Origin: an uncultured Acidimicrobiaceae bacterium | GTDB lineage: Bacteria > Actinomycetota > Acidimicrobiia > Acidimicrobiales > Microtrichaceae | Length of the DNA: 5,265 nucleotides | Assembly (NCBI GenBank): GCA_937868025.1 | Contig: CALMLJ010000654.1 | Location: 1-5,265, forward strand | Direction: 5' to 3' | Position numbers and translations under genes: made by a program | Notes under the pieces: generated by a model | Database searches by the model: none | Seen by the model: the letters and a program-made list of their open reading frames with translations, nothing else | What the model was told of the DNA's origin: nothing | Shown here: positions 1 to 4,632 of the stretch, one piece after another | How positions within the stretch are numbered: position 1 is the stretch's first letter | How the letters are laid out: each line of letters starts with the position of its first letter

Positions 1-62
1 CGGCGGTAGCCGCGAACGGTACGCCCGTTGCGGATGTATGAATTGACCGGAACCTCGGGCAC
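1..62 (-). CDS. Small basic phage protein, 5' end only (runs off the window)
   Basis: This is the first 20 codons of a gene that continues past base 1. It starts with GTG at 62-60, one base after the stop of the protease gene. A clear Shine-Dalgarno, GGAGG, sits 5 bases before the GTG and lies inside the last codons of the protease, which fixes the start and implies translational coupling. The visible N-terminus reads MPEVPVNSYIRNGRTVRGYR. Short proteins with this kind of Arg/Tyr-rich beginning (valine-proline-valine, then Tyr-x-Arg and a basic stretch) occur in the head-gene region of many actinobacteriophages and are annotated as hypothetical. I recognise the pattern but know no function. 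Because only 20 residues are seen, the family assignment is tentative, while the existence of the gene is well supported by SD, spacing and orientation. Confidence 0.72.
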   Translation of the reverse strand, partial: MPEVPVNSYIRNGRTVRGYR

Positions 63-63
63 G

Positions 64-1350
64 TCAGCCTCCGTAGATGCGGGTGGGGGAGAGGATGTCG
101 CCCCGCACGATCACCGGGCGGCGACGGGCGGCGACGGGCGGCTGGTCGGCGTTCTCGAGGAAGGCGGCAGCAGCAGCCGCATCGCCCTCCACGGCAGCGT
201 CGTGGAGCTGGTCGAGCACGTCGGCGTCGTCCAGCTCCGGCGGAGGGCCGGAGGCGATGAGGGCCCCATCGACGTCGTCCTCGTACACCGGGAAGCCGGG
301 GAAGTTGCACGACAGGGCGGCGACCAGGCGCTTGCGGCCGTCGATCGGACGCCAGTCGCCGGAGAGGGGTGAGGCGCGCCCGGCGTACACGAGCTCCTCG
401 GAGATCCCGGGGCGGGTGACGCCAGCAACCCAGATGCCGAACTTGTCCTTGCCGACCCGGACGTCCGCCCAGGCGTCGCACGTCCGGGCGTAGGTATCGA
501 GGGCCTGCTGGGCTGGCATCTTCGTGTCGGGGTGGCCGTCGCCCAGGAACAGGCGACCCACCTTCACGAACGCGCCGTCAGCGCAGAGGACGGAGCCGCC
601 CGTGTAGAACTTCGACAGGTCGTCATCGCGCGGGGGGTACACCTTGCGGCCCTGGATGCTCGTGTGCGGCACGTTCCAGAGCGCCAGGTGGCCGAACACC
701 TGATCGAACTCCGACGTGAGCGGCACGACGCGGATGCCGGTCGGCCGGTTGAACTTGGGGTCCGAGAAGGCATCGCGCGGCGGCTTCAGGTCGCGGACGA
801 GCGTGCCGGAGGCGACGATGGCCCCAACGGGCTCGACAGTGACCATCGTGTCGGGGAAGGCGGGCATCGGGCAGATCGTGGCCCCGGCGAGGAGTGAGGT
901 GGCGTAGGCCCCGCGCACGCCGAGCGCCGTGGTGCCGTCGGTGTCGAGTGCGCAACCCCGCAGGTCGGCGGAGACGCCCTTGATGGACTTCGTGTCCAGG
1001 GCCAGGAGGCAGTCGCGACCAGCCTGGTTGTCGATGAGGTAGCCCCAGCCGGACACCTTGCCGGTCGCCTGCTCGACGTCGACGCCGCGGAGCGAGCCGC
1101 AGATGCGCGCGCCGTGGTGCCCGCCCTCCACGGTGGTCTGGTCCTTGTACTGGAGGAACGCGGGGAGCTCGACGGTCTTGAAGCCGTTGCCGTAGAAGTA
1201 CCGGCCGTCGGGCGTCGGGGCATCGAGCCACATCAGCGGGTCGAAGTTGACCTTGGCGATCACACCCTTCGGGAGGATCGCGGCCGTGTCGACGGTCAGC
1301 TCGACCGTGCCGAAGGTGACGTCGTTGGCGAGTTCGAGCAGGTCAGACAT
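64..1350 (-). CDS. Capsid maturation protease (prohead protease) of actinophage type
   Basis: The 428-residue product is likely the protease that processes the prohead during capsid assembly. The N-terminal half resembles HK97-type prohead serine proteases: a His pair at 78-79 in EGGHHGARICGSLRG, then GWGYLID (101-107), then GVSADL with Ser127 as the probable nucleophile, then a CPMPAFPD segment (160-167). The C-terminal half carries the long conserved block typical of actinophage proteases: VFGHLALW (218-225), FYTGGSVLCADG (248-259), GIWVAGV (305-311), SGDWRP (330-335) and AALSCNFPGFPV (344-355). The tail (about 356-428) is acidic, then Ala-rich, then basic, and may be removed or serve scaffolding. 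The gene follows the portal by 33 bases, as expected in a head operon. No strong SD precedes the ATG; instead TATGGT lies 6 bases upstream (a weak GGTGG is the alternative signal). Family call is firm; catalytic residues are inferred from motif position only. Confidence 0.88.
   Translation of the reverse strand: MSDLLELANDVTFGTVELTVDTAAILPKGVIAKVNFDPLMWLDAPTPDGRYFYGNGFKTVELPAFLQYKDQTTVEGGHHGARICGSLRGVDVEQATGKVSGWGYLIDNQAGRDCLLALDTKSIKGVSADLRGCALDTDGTTALGVRGAYATSLLAGATICPMPAFPDTMVTVEPVGAIVASGTLVRDLKPPRDAFSDPKFNRPTGIRVVPLTSEFDQVFGHLALWNVPHTSIQGRKVYPPRDDDLSKFYTGGSVLCADGAFVKVGRLFLGDGHPDTKMPAQQALDTYARTCDAWADVRVGKDKFGIWVAGVTRPGISEELVYAGRASPLSGDWRPIDGRKRLVAALSCNFPGFPVYEDDVDGALIASGPPPELDDADVLDQLHDAAVEGDAAAAAAFLENADQPPVAARRRPVIVRGDILSPTRIYGG
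115..142. repeat. Tandem repeat, 10-bp unit, about 2.8 copies
   Basis: The unit CGGGCGGCGA is repeated perfectly from 115 to 142, ending after 8 bases of the third copy. It lies in the 3' end of the protease gene, where it encodes the Pro/Ala/Arg-rich tail around residues 404-412. The unit length is not a multiple of three, so gain or loss of one copy would change the reading frame of the last residues of the protease. Confidence 0.8.
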
Positions 1351-1356
1351 GGCGCC

Positions 1357-1362
1357 ACCATA
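1357..1362 (-). promoter_or_regulatory. Candidate -10 element for a leaderless protease transcript
   Basis: On the minus strand TATGGT (matching TANNNT) is followed by the 6 bases GGCGCC and then the ATG of the protease gene. This spacing would place transcription start at or next to the ATG. It lies in the 33-base gap after the portal stop. No clear -35 was found. GGTGG, overlapping the hexamer, could act instead as a poor ribosome binding site. Confidence 0.4.
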
Positions 1363-1383
1363 CGCCCACCGGCCCGATCTGCT

Positions 1384-2826
1384 CTAGCTCTGATCGAGCC
1401 CGTTGTTGGGGTTCCCCACCTGGGAGCCGGAGTCGACCTGGGCCTCGGGCAGGTTGTACCCGCCCGGCCCGGGGGCGGGGGAGGACGGCGCCACGAGGAT
1501 CTCCGGCGGTACGTTCATCCCGTAGGCGGCCATCGCCGGGATGCTGAGCTTCACGCCGAGACCGCGGATGACCTGCACCTCGGTGGGGGCGTGGGACTCA
1601 TCGAACCCGTGAGCGTCGCGCAGGGCCTCGGGGTTGAGCTCGTTGAGCAGGTAGAGCTGGCGGGCCATGTCGGCGCGGTTCAGACCCAGGGCTGCCTTGT
1701 CGGCGTCCGGCCAGAACCGGCGGTTGCGCACCTCGGCCTCAGACATCCCCGTGGAGCGCAGCCACGGCCACAGGACACGGGACGTCAGCAGGGAGGCCCC
1801 CGCCCGGCACACCGGCAGGCAGTGGTCACGGAGGGCCGACTCGGAGATGTTCCAGGCGTTCCATCGGTTGGCGTCCGTGATGGTGGTCTGGGTCTCGATG
1901 GGGAGCTCCAGGCCGTTGGCGATCGCTCGGCGCAGCTCGATCCGGTGCTTCTCCTCGACCTCGTCGAGGGAGGTGTCGAGGACGATGTGCTTGATCTTCT
2001 CGCCGACGTCATCGGGGCCCCGCAGGATCACCGGCATCGCGCCCGCGGCGGACCCGGGATTGCGGATCGGCGCCATGAACAGCTTGATGAGCATCTGCAC
2101 GAGCGGGTCGCCCGACAGTGTGCCGGAGGCGGCATCGGGGTCAGGGTTGGGCATCGACAGCGAGTTCGGGAGGAACAGGATGCCGACCGAGGCGAGGCGC
2201 GACGTGATCTTGGCGAGCAGGGCCAGCTTCAACAGCTCCAGCTCCCGGCACTCGTTCAGGACGGAGTGCAGGCCCGAGTCGGCGGCGCGACGGGAGCGCG
2301 GGTGGGGGCGCCAGAAGCGCGTGACCCGGGTCTGGCCGAGGTCGAAGTATTCACGGCGGCCCATGTCGTCGACGCGCACCCAGCGGCCGTCGGACTCCTG
2401 GTACACCTCGTCGTTCGAGAAGATTTGGACCGCGTACTGGCCCATGACCTTGTCGACGGTCATCACGCCCTCACCGGCGATCGCGGTGTTGATCCAGATG
2501 GACCGGAAGAAGTCATCGAGGCCGATCTGGGTCACCTGATCGAGCGCGGCGCCCTCCTCGCGCCCCTTGGCGGGGTACCAGACGCCGTCGCGGCGCTCCT
2601 GGACGCCCAGCTCCACGCGCCCGCACAGGTTCCCGCCGATCGTCATCGGGTAGTGCACCTCGCCGTGGAGGTCGTAGAACCGCCAGGCGTCGCGCTGTCC
2701 GGGGGTGATGCGCCGCCCGATCGTGTTGCGGGACAGGTCCTCGGCCTCGAGCCGGACGATCTGCTCAGACGCCTGGGGCGTGGACGAGCTGGTGGCCTCG
2801 AGAGGCTGGAGGGAGCGCTGAGCCAT
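1384..2826 (-). CDS. Portal protein
   Basis: The 480-residue product is the portal, which forms the dodecameric ring at the capsid vertex through which DNA is packaged and ejected. The sequence has marks of actinophage siphovirus portals: FWRPHPR (171-177) followed by a helix-rich region with ELELLKLALLAKITSRLA (195-212) and GILFLP (215-220), then a segment around SGDPLVQMLIKLFMAPI (238-254), VILRGPDDVGEKIKHI (266-281) and the hallmark DANRWNAWNISESALRDH (318-335). The last 30 or so residues are Pro/Gly/Ser-rich and probably disordered. Length is normal for the family. It precedes the protease, the usual order, but no terminase precedes it here. The ATG at 2826-2824 has no SD; TAGCAT lies 6 bases before it. 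Family call is from remembered motifs, not from an alignment. Confidence 0.9.
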   Translation of the reverse strand: MAQRSLQPLEATSSSTPQASEQIVRLEAEDLSRNTIGRRITPGQRDAWRFYDLHGEVHYPMTIGGNLCGRVELGVQERRDGVWYPAKGREEGAALDQVTQIGLDDFFRSIWINTAIAGEGVMTVDKVMGQYAVQIFSNDEVYQESDGRWVRVDDMGRREYFDLGQTRVTRFWRPHPRSRRAADSGLHSVLNECRELELLKLALLAKITSRLASVGILFLPNSLSMPNPDPDAASGTLSGDPLVQMLIKLFMAPIRNPGSAAGAMPVILRGPDDVGEKIKHIVLDTSLDEVEEKHRIELRRAIANGLELPIETQTTITDANRWNAWNISESALRDHCLPVCRAGASLLTSRVLWPWLRSTGMSEAEVRNRRFWPDADKAALGLNRADMARQLYLLNELNPEALRDAHGFDESHAPTEVQVIRGLGVKLSIPAMAAYGMNVPPEILVAPSSPAPGPGGYNLPEAQVDSGSQVGNPNNGLDQS

Positions 2827-2832
2827 GCGGCG

Positions 2833-2838
2833 ATGCTA
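2833..2838 (-). promoter_or_regulatory. Candidate -10 element for a leaderless portal transcript
   Basis: On the minus strand TAGCAT (TANNNT) is followed by 6 bases, CGCCGC, and the portal ATG. The 38-base gap between the RHH gene and the portal contains no purine-rich SD at a usable distance. A CTGACA lies upstream but about 24 bases from the hexamer, too far for a standard -35. The case rests on the hexamer, its spacing, and the same arrangement at two other starts in the window. Confidence 0.45.
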
Positions 2839-2864
2839 CTGATAGGGCAGGGGAGCGTCTGGTG

Positions 2865-3104
2865 TCAGCGCAGCGCGGCCCGGCCCTTGCCGATCTTCTC
2901 CCGGAGGCTGTGGTTCTCGGTGATGAGCCGCTCGACCTCGCCCTTGTTGCCCAGGCCCACCTCAACGAGTGCCGCGACGGCGGCGGACCGGGTCGAGTCG
3001 GTCGTCTCGGCGAACTGGTCGATCTTGGCGATCGTGGCGTCGTCCAGCTTCGTGCTGATGACACTCTTGCGGATGCCCCGCTGCTTCGGCTGGGTGACGG
3101 CCAC
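2865..3104 (-). CDS. Ribbon-helix-helix DNA-binding protein, likely repressor
   Basis: The 79-residue product looks like a small MetJ/Arc/CopG-type regulator. A short basic N-terminal arm (PKQRGIRK) leads into a probable beta strand, SVISTKL (about 14-20), then helix A (DDATIAKIDQFAETT) and helix B (SAAVAALVEVGL, about 40-51). The remainder, GEVERLITENHSLREKIGK, is charged and could form a short coiled coil for oligomerisation. RHH proteins bind as dimers or tetramers to inverted repeats through the strand. A perfect palindrome lies 36 bases upstream of this gene, so autoregulation is a natural guess. The GTG start at 3104-3102 is preceded by a good SD (GAGGAGAGG). The portal follows after 38 bases, so this protein may control the head genes. 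A small terminase role is conceivable given its place before the portal, but the size and fold fit a regulator better. Confidence 0.75.
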   Translation of the reverse strand: MAVTQPKQRGIRKSVISTKLDDATIAKIDQFAETTDSTRSAAVAALVEVGLGNKGEVERLITENHSLREKIGKGRAALR

Positions 3105-3132
3105 GGCCTCTCCTCACTCGTTGGACGGCAGA

Positions 3133-3165
3133 AGGATATACCCTTCGACGAAGGGTTTACTACAA
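3133..3165 (-). promoter_or_regulatory. Candidate promoter upstream of the RHH gene
   Basis: This stretch is noticeably richer in A/T than its surroundings. On the minus strand it reads TTGTAG (3165-3160), 19 bases, then TATATC (3140-3135), overlapping TATCCT (3138-3133), which also fits TANNNT. Start of transcription would be around 3125, leaving a short leader with the strong SD of the RHH gene. The -35 match is poor and overlaps the stop codon of the preceding gene, so the exact boxes are uncertain. Confidence 0.4.
3140..3156. promoter_or_regulatory. Perfect 8+1+8 palindrome, likely operator
   Basis: The sequence ACCCTTCG-A-CGAAGGGT is a perfect inverted repeat around the A at 3148, and two more base pairs match further out (3137-3138 with 3158-3159). 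It lies in the 55-base gap between the winged-helix gene and the RHH gene and sits between the candidate -35 and -10, where a bound protein would block RNA polymerase. Either neighbouring DNA-binding protein could be the ligand. As RNA it could fold into a 7-bp hairpin with a 3-base loop, but no U-run follows on either strand, so a terminator is less likely. Confidence 0.65.
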
Positions 3166-3384
3166 CCGACGCAGGTAGAGGCGCTGCGGGCGCTCGTCGT
3201 GGGACTCCGGCACGATCCACTTCCAGTCGATCCGCTCGTCGGCCACGAGGCGCTGGAGCGTGTGCCAGAGCGTCGTGCGGTTCGCCTTCGTCAGCTTCTC
3301 GAGGGCCGCCTGGGTGAGCGGACCGTTCTGGGCGACGTAGACGAGGATGGACGTTTCGAGGGCGGTGGGCTGACGTTCGGCCAT
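3160..3384 (-). CDS. Small winged-helix (HTH) DNA-binding protein
   Basis: The 74-residue product looks like a minimal winged-helix regulator. Helix 1 is about residues 7-20 (TALETSILVYVAQN). The GPLTQAALEKLTKANRTTLWHTLQRLVADERI stretch (21-52) has the spacing of a helix-turn-helix with a recognition helix near RTTLWHTLQRLV, as in MarR/PadR-like domains. DWKWIV and RPQRLYLRRL (about 53-74) would be the two wing strands. The ATG at 3384-3382 is supported by the SD AGGAAG ending 9 bases upstream; the frame stays open further upstream into the RusA gene, but that extension is antisense to RusA. The gene diverges from rusA with 15 bases between start codons, so it may control both itself and the resolvase. 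No effector domain is present. No close family is named with confidence. Confidence 0.72.
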   Translation of the reverse strand: MAERQPTALETSILVYVAQNGPLTQAALEKLTKANRTTLWHTLQRLVADERIDWKWIVPESHDERPQRLYLRRL

Positions 3385-3387
3385 GGG

Positions 3388-3393
3388 TAGACT
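3388..3393 (+). promoter_or_regulatory. Candidate -10 element for a leaderless rusA transcript
   Basis: TAGACT (TANNNT) is followed by 6 bases, CTTCCT, and the GTG start of the resolvase gene. No SD is possible in this gap, because the bases before the GTG are pyrimidine-rich (they are the complement of the SD of the divergent gene). The promoter would overlap the first codons of the winged-helix gene. No good -35 is seen at 16-18 bases. Confidence 0.5.
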
Positions 3394-3399
3394 CTTCCT

Positions 3400-3852
3400 G
3401 TGGGTCTGGAGACGATCGAGTTCGTGGTGGAGGGCCGACCCGCCCCCCAGGGCAGCAAGGACTTCCTGGGCATCAGCAGCAGCGGCAAGGCCCGGATGAA
3501 GGAGTCGAGCGACTACCTCCCCGCCTGGAGGGCAGCCATCGAGCTGAGGGCCGTCGTCATCGCGACGAAGACCCGGGACGCCCCCATCGACGTCCCCTGC
3601 GAGCTGTCCGTCGAGTTCCGCTTCCCGATGACCAAGGCGAACATCGCCAAGGGGTACAAGCGGTACCCCAAGGCGACCATGCCCGACCTCGACAAGCTCG
3701 TTCGCGCCGTCGGAGATTCCCTCCAAGCCGCGAGATTGTTGAAGGATGACGCCCGCATTGTGCGCCTCGGGACGTGCGAGAAGTGGGAGGTTAACGACGG
3801 GTCACGACCCGGGGCCACCATCAAGATCACTCGCCTCGTTGGACCGTCCTGA
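3400..3852 (+). CDS. rusA: RusA-family Holliday junction resolvase
   Basis: The 150-residue product is a probable endonuclease that resolves four-way DNA junctions as a homodimer with Mg2+, in phage recombination or in clearing branched DNA before packaging. Family marks are GRPAPQGSK (12-20), a strand ELSVEFRFP (68-76), the acidic motif PDLDKLVRAVGDSL (95-108) and LKDDARIV (114-121). By comparison with E. coli RusA, Asp96, Asp98 and Asp117 match the metal-binding D70, D72 and D91, and Arg102 occupies the place of Lys76, a conservative change. Length is close to the family norm. It is the only plus-strand gene of the window. The GTG start at 3400 has no SD; TAGACT lies 6 bases upstream, suggesting a leaderless mRNA. 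Its last 51 bases overlap the membrane-protein gene on the other strand. Family call is strong; activity is inferred. Confidence 0.9.
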   Translation: MGLETIEFVVEGRPAPQGSKDFLGISSSGKARMKESSDYLPAWRAAIELRAVVIATKTRDAPIDVPCELSVEFRFPMTKANIAKGYKRYPKATMPDLDKLVRAVGDSLQAARLLKDDARIVRLGTCEKWEVNDGSRPGATIKITRLVGPS

Positions 3853-3939
3853 CACCACCAGGGAGCAGGCGCCCACCAAGACGGCGCCGCCAGCGAAGAC
3901 GAGGGCGATGATCGCCGCGACGATGAGGCAGTCCGGCAT
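3802..3939 (-). CDS. 45-residue single-pass membrane protein
   Basis: The product begins MPDC and has one long hydrophobic segment, about residues 5-30 (LIVAAIIALVFAGGAVLVGACSLVV), followed by a short polar, acidic and Gly-rich tail (SGRSNEASDLDGGPGS). The shape fits a small inner-membrane protein with one helix. A holin or spanin-like role cannot be claimed: no lysis gene is visible nearby. The ATG at 3939-3937 overlaps the TGA of the preceding zinc-motif gene as ATGA, the same junction used throughout this operon, and this fixes the start. The reading frame is open further upstream but would then overlap that gene entirely. The 3' 51 bases overlap the end of the convergent rusA gene. It is the last gene of the leftward small-gene operon. 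Confidence 0.62.
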   Translation of the reverse strand: MPDCLIVAAIIALVFAGGAVLVGACSLVVSGRSNEASDLDGGPGS

Positions 3940-4118
3940 CACGACCCCCGCTTCGACGGCGGGATGTGCTTCCCGGGACAGCCCGCCGTCATCTTGCACT
4001 TCGGGGTCGTGCCCTTCGCGATGAGGATCGCGAACCCACAGTGCGTACACGGTGCCATCGGGTGACCATGTGACTCCAGATCGCTGAGGACCTCGGCGAT
4101 CTCGACCGCCGAGGCCAT
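3939..4118 (-). CDS. 59-residue protein with a zinc-ribbon-like Cys cluster
   Basis: The product has an N-terminal helix (about 2-17, ASAVEIAEVLSDLESH) and then a compact Cys module: Cys24-x2-Cys27, a 13-residue loop, Cys41-x5-Cys47 and His51. Four cysteines in two pairs, the first pair within CTHCG, suggest one structural zinc. The protein ends in a basic tail (PPSKRGS). Such small zinc proteins are common in actinophage genomes and usually have no known job; binding to DNA, RNA or a host protein is possible. The ATG at 4118-4116 overlaps the previous stop as ATGA, and the stop TGA at 3941-3939 overlaps the next start the same way. No independent SD is seen, so translation probably depends on coupling. 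I do not recognise a specific family. Confidence 0.65.
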   Translation of the reverse strand: MASAVEIAEVLSDLESHGHPMAPCTHCGFAILIAKGTTPKCKMTAGCPGKHIPPSKRGS

Positions 4119-4399
4119 CAGTCGTCGCTCGGCCGGATCAGGCCCATGCTCTCGAGCATGATCTTCTGTTCCGCCTTTGCCATCTCCTTCTCGGCGTCCA
4201 TCTCGGTCTGGTGGACCTCGTGGAGATGGGCGTGGGCGCGGTCGATGCCGATGATCCATCGGTGCGGCGTACACCGCTTGCACTTCACGGGCTCGAGGTG
4301 GGAGCGCGACAGGTCGTAGACCTTGGCGAACAGCCGCCCGCCCGTCTCCCACAGCACGCGGGCCACGACGACGGCCAGTGCCGCCCGCAGCGCCTTCAC
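4118..4399 (-). CDS. 93-residue protein with CxxC and His-rich region, unknown function
   Basis: The product starts with an amphipathic to hydrophobic helix (ALRAALAVVVARVL, about 3-16) that might touch a membrane but is short and interrupted by Arg. Then come VKCKRCTPHRW with Cys40, Cys43 and His46, a His-rich stretch (His56, 58, 60 and 63 in AHAHLHEVH), and a charged helix rich in Glu, Lys and Met (about 65-85). The Cys pair plus histidines could bind a metal, but a full four-ligand set is not obvious. The GTG at 4399-4397 is chosen because GGAGG lies 7 bases upstream and because it overlaps the previous TGA as GTGA; a longer frame exists upstream but would lie inside the neighbouring gene. 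The stop overlaps the next start (ATGA). No family is recognised. Confidence 0.65.
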   Translation of the reverse strand: MKALRAALAVVVARVLWETGGRLFAKVYDLSRSHLEPVKCKRCTPHRWIIGIDRAHAHLHEVHQTEMDAEKEMAKAEQKIMLESMGLIRPSDD

Positions 4400-4632
4400 G
4401 AGGCAGCCTCCATGCAGGCGTCGATCGCCTCGTCGAGGCTCTGGAAGCCCTGCGAGGCGGCGATCTGGATCTGGGCGCCGTCGCGGGTGGCGAAGAAGTT
4501 GAGATCGGTCTTGCCCTGCTCGGTGATGACGGGGCGGGCCTCGATGACCCACTTGCCACCTTCATCGTCGGTGGCGATGAACTGGTGGCCGTTGTGATCG
4601 AAGTGCTCGGGGGTGAGAATGAGGGGTTCCAT
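4396..4632 (-). CDS. 78-residue acidic hypothetical protein
   Basis: The product appears to be a small soluble alpha/beta protein: alternating strand-like stretches (HQFIATDD, KWVIEARPVI, DLNFFATRDG, AQIQIAAS) followed by a C-terminal helix (SLDEAIDACMEAAS, about 65-78). The composition is acidic, with no Cys cluster, membrane segment or motif I recognise. The ATG at 4632-4630 overlaps the stop of the preceding gene (ATGA), and a strong SD, AAGGAG, ends 8 bases upstream, so the start is well fixed. The stop overlaps the next GTG start. It belongs to the leftward coupled operon. Function unknown. Confidence 0.68.
   Translation of the reverse strand: MEPLILTPEHFDHNGHQFIATDDEGGKWVIEARPVITEQGKTDLNFFATRDGAQIQIAASQGFQSLDEAIDACMEAAS

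Noticed and set aside
1264..1271. ACCCTTCG, equal to one arm of the 3140-3156 palindrome
   Set aside because: A single 8-base half site inside the protease coding region without its partner; most likely chance.
3105..3159. The palindrome read as a Rho-independent terminator of the winged-helix gene
   Set aside because: No run of U follows on either strand, and the placement within promoter-like boxes fits an operator better.
1114..3390. A 758-codon open frame on the plus strand
   Set aside because: It is antisense to the portal, RHH and winged-helix genes, reads as Arg/Gly/Val/His-rich low-complexity protein, and has no recognisable domain. Long antisense frames are expected in GC-rich coding DNA.
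3160..3726. A 188-codon form of the winged-helix gene starting at 3726
   Set aside because: The first 114 codons are antisense to rusA and low-complexity. The ATG at 3384 has an SD and begins the recognisable domain.
3868..3888. GGCGCC repeated 9 bases apart, a possible hairpin or terminator after rusA
   Set aside because: The stem is only 6 bp of a self-complementary GC motif, lies in the membrane-protein coding region, and is not followed by a U-run.
4118..4552. A 144-codon form of the 93-residue CxxC gene
   Set aside because: The extra N-terminus is His/Arg/Pro-rich noise overlapping the 78-residue gene. GTG at 4399 has GGAGG at 7 bases and a GTGA overlap.
3939..4565. A 208-codon form of the 59-residue zinc-motif gene
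   Set aside because: The upstream part overlaps two well-supported genes and is Arg/Pro/Ser-rich. The ATG at 4118 overlaps the preceding stop, matching the operon pattern.
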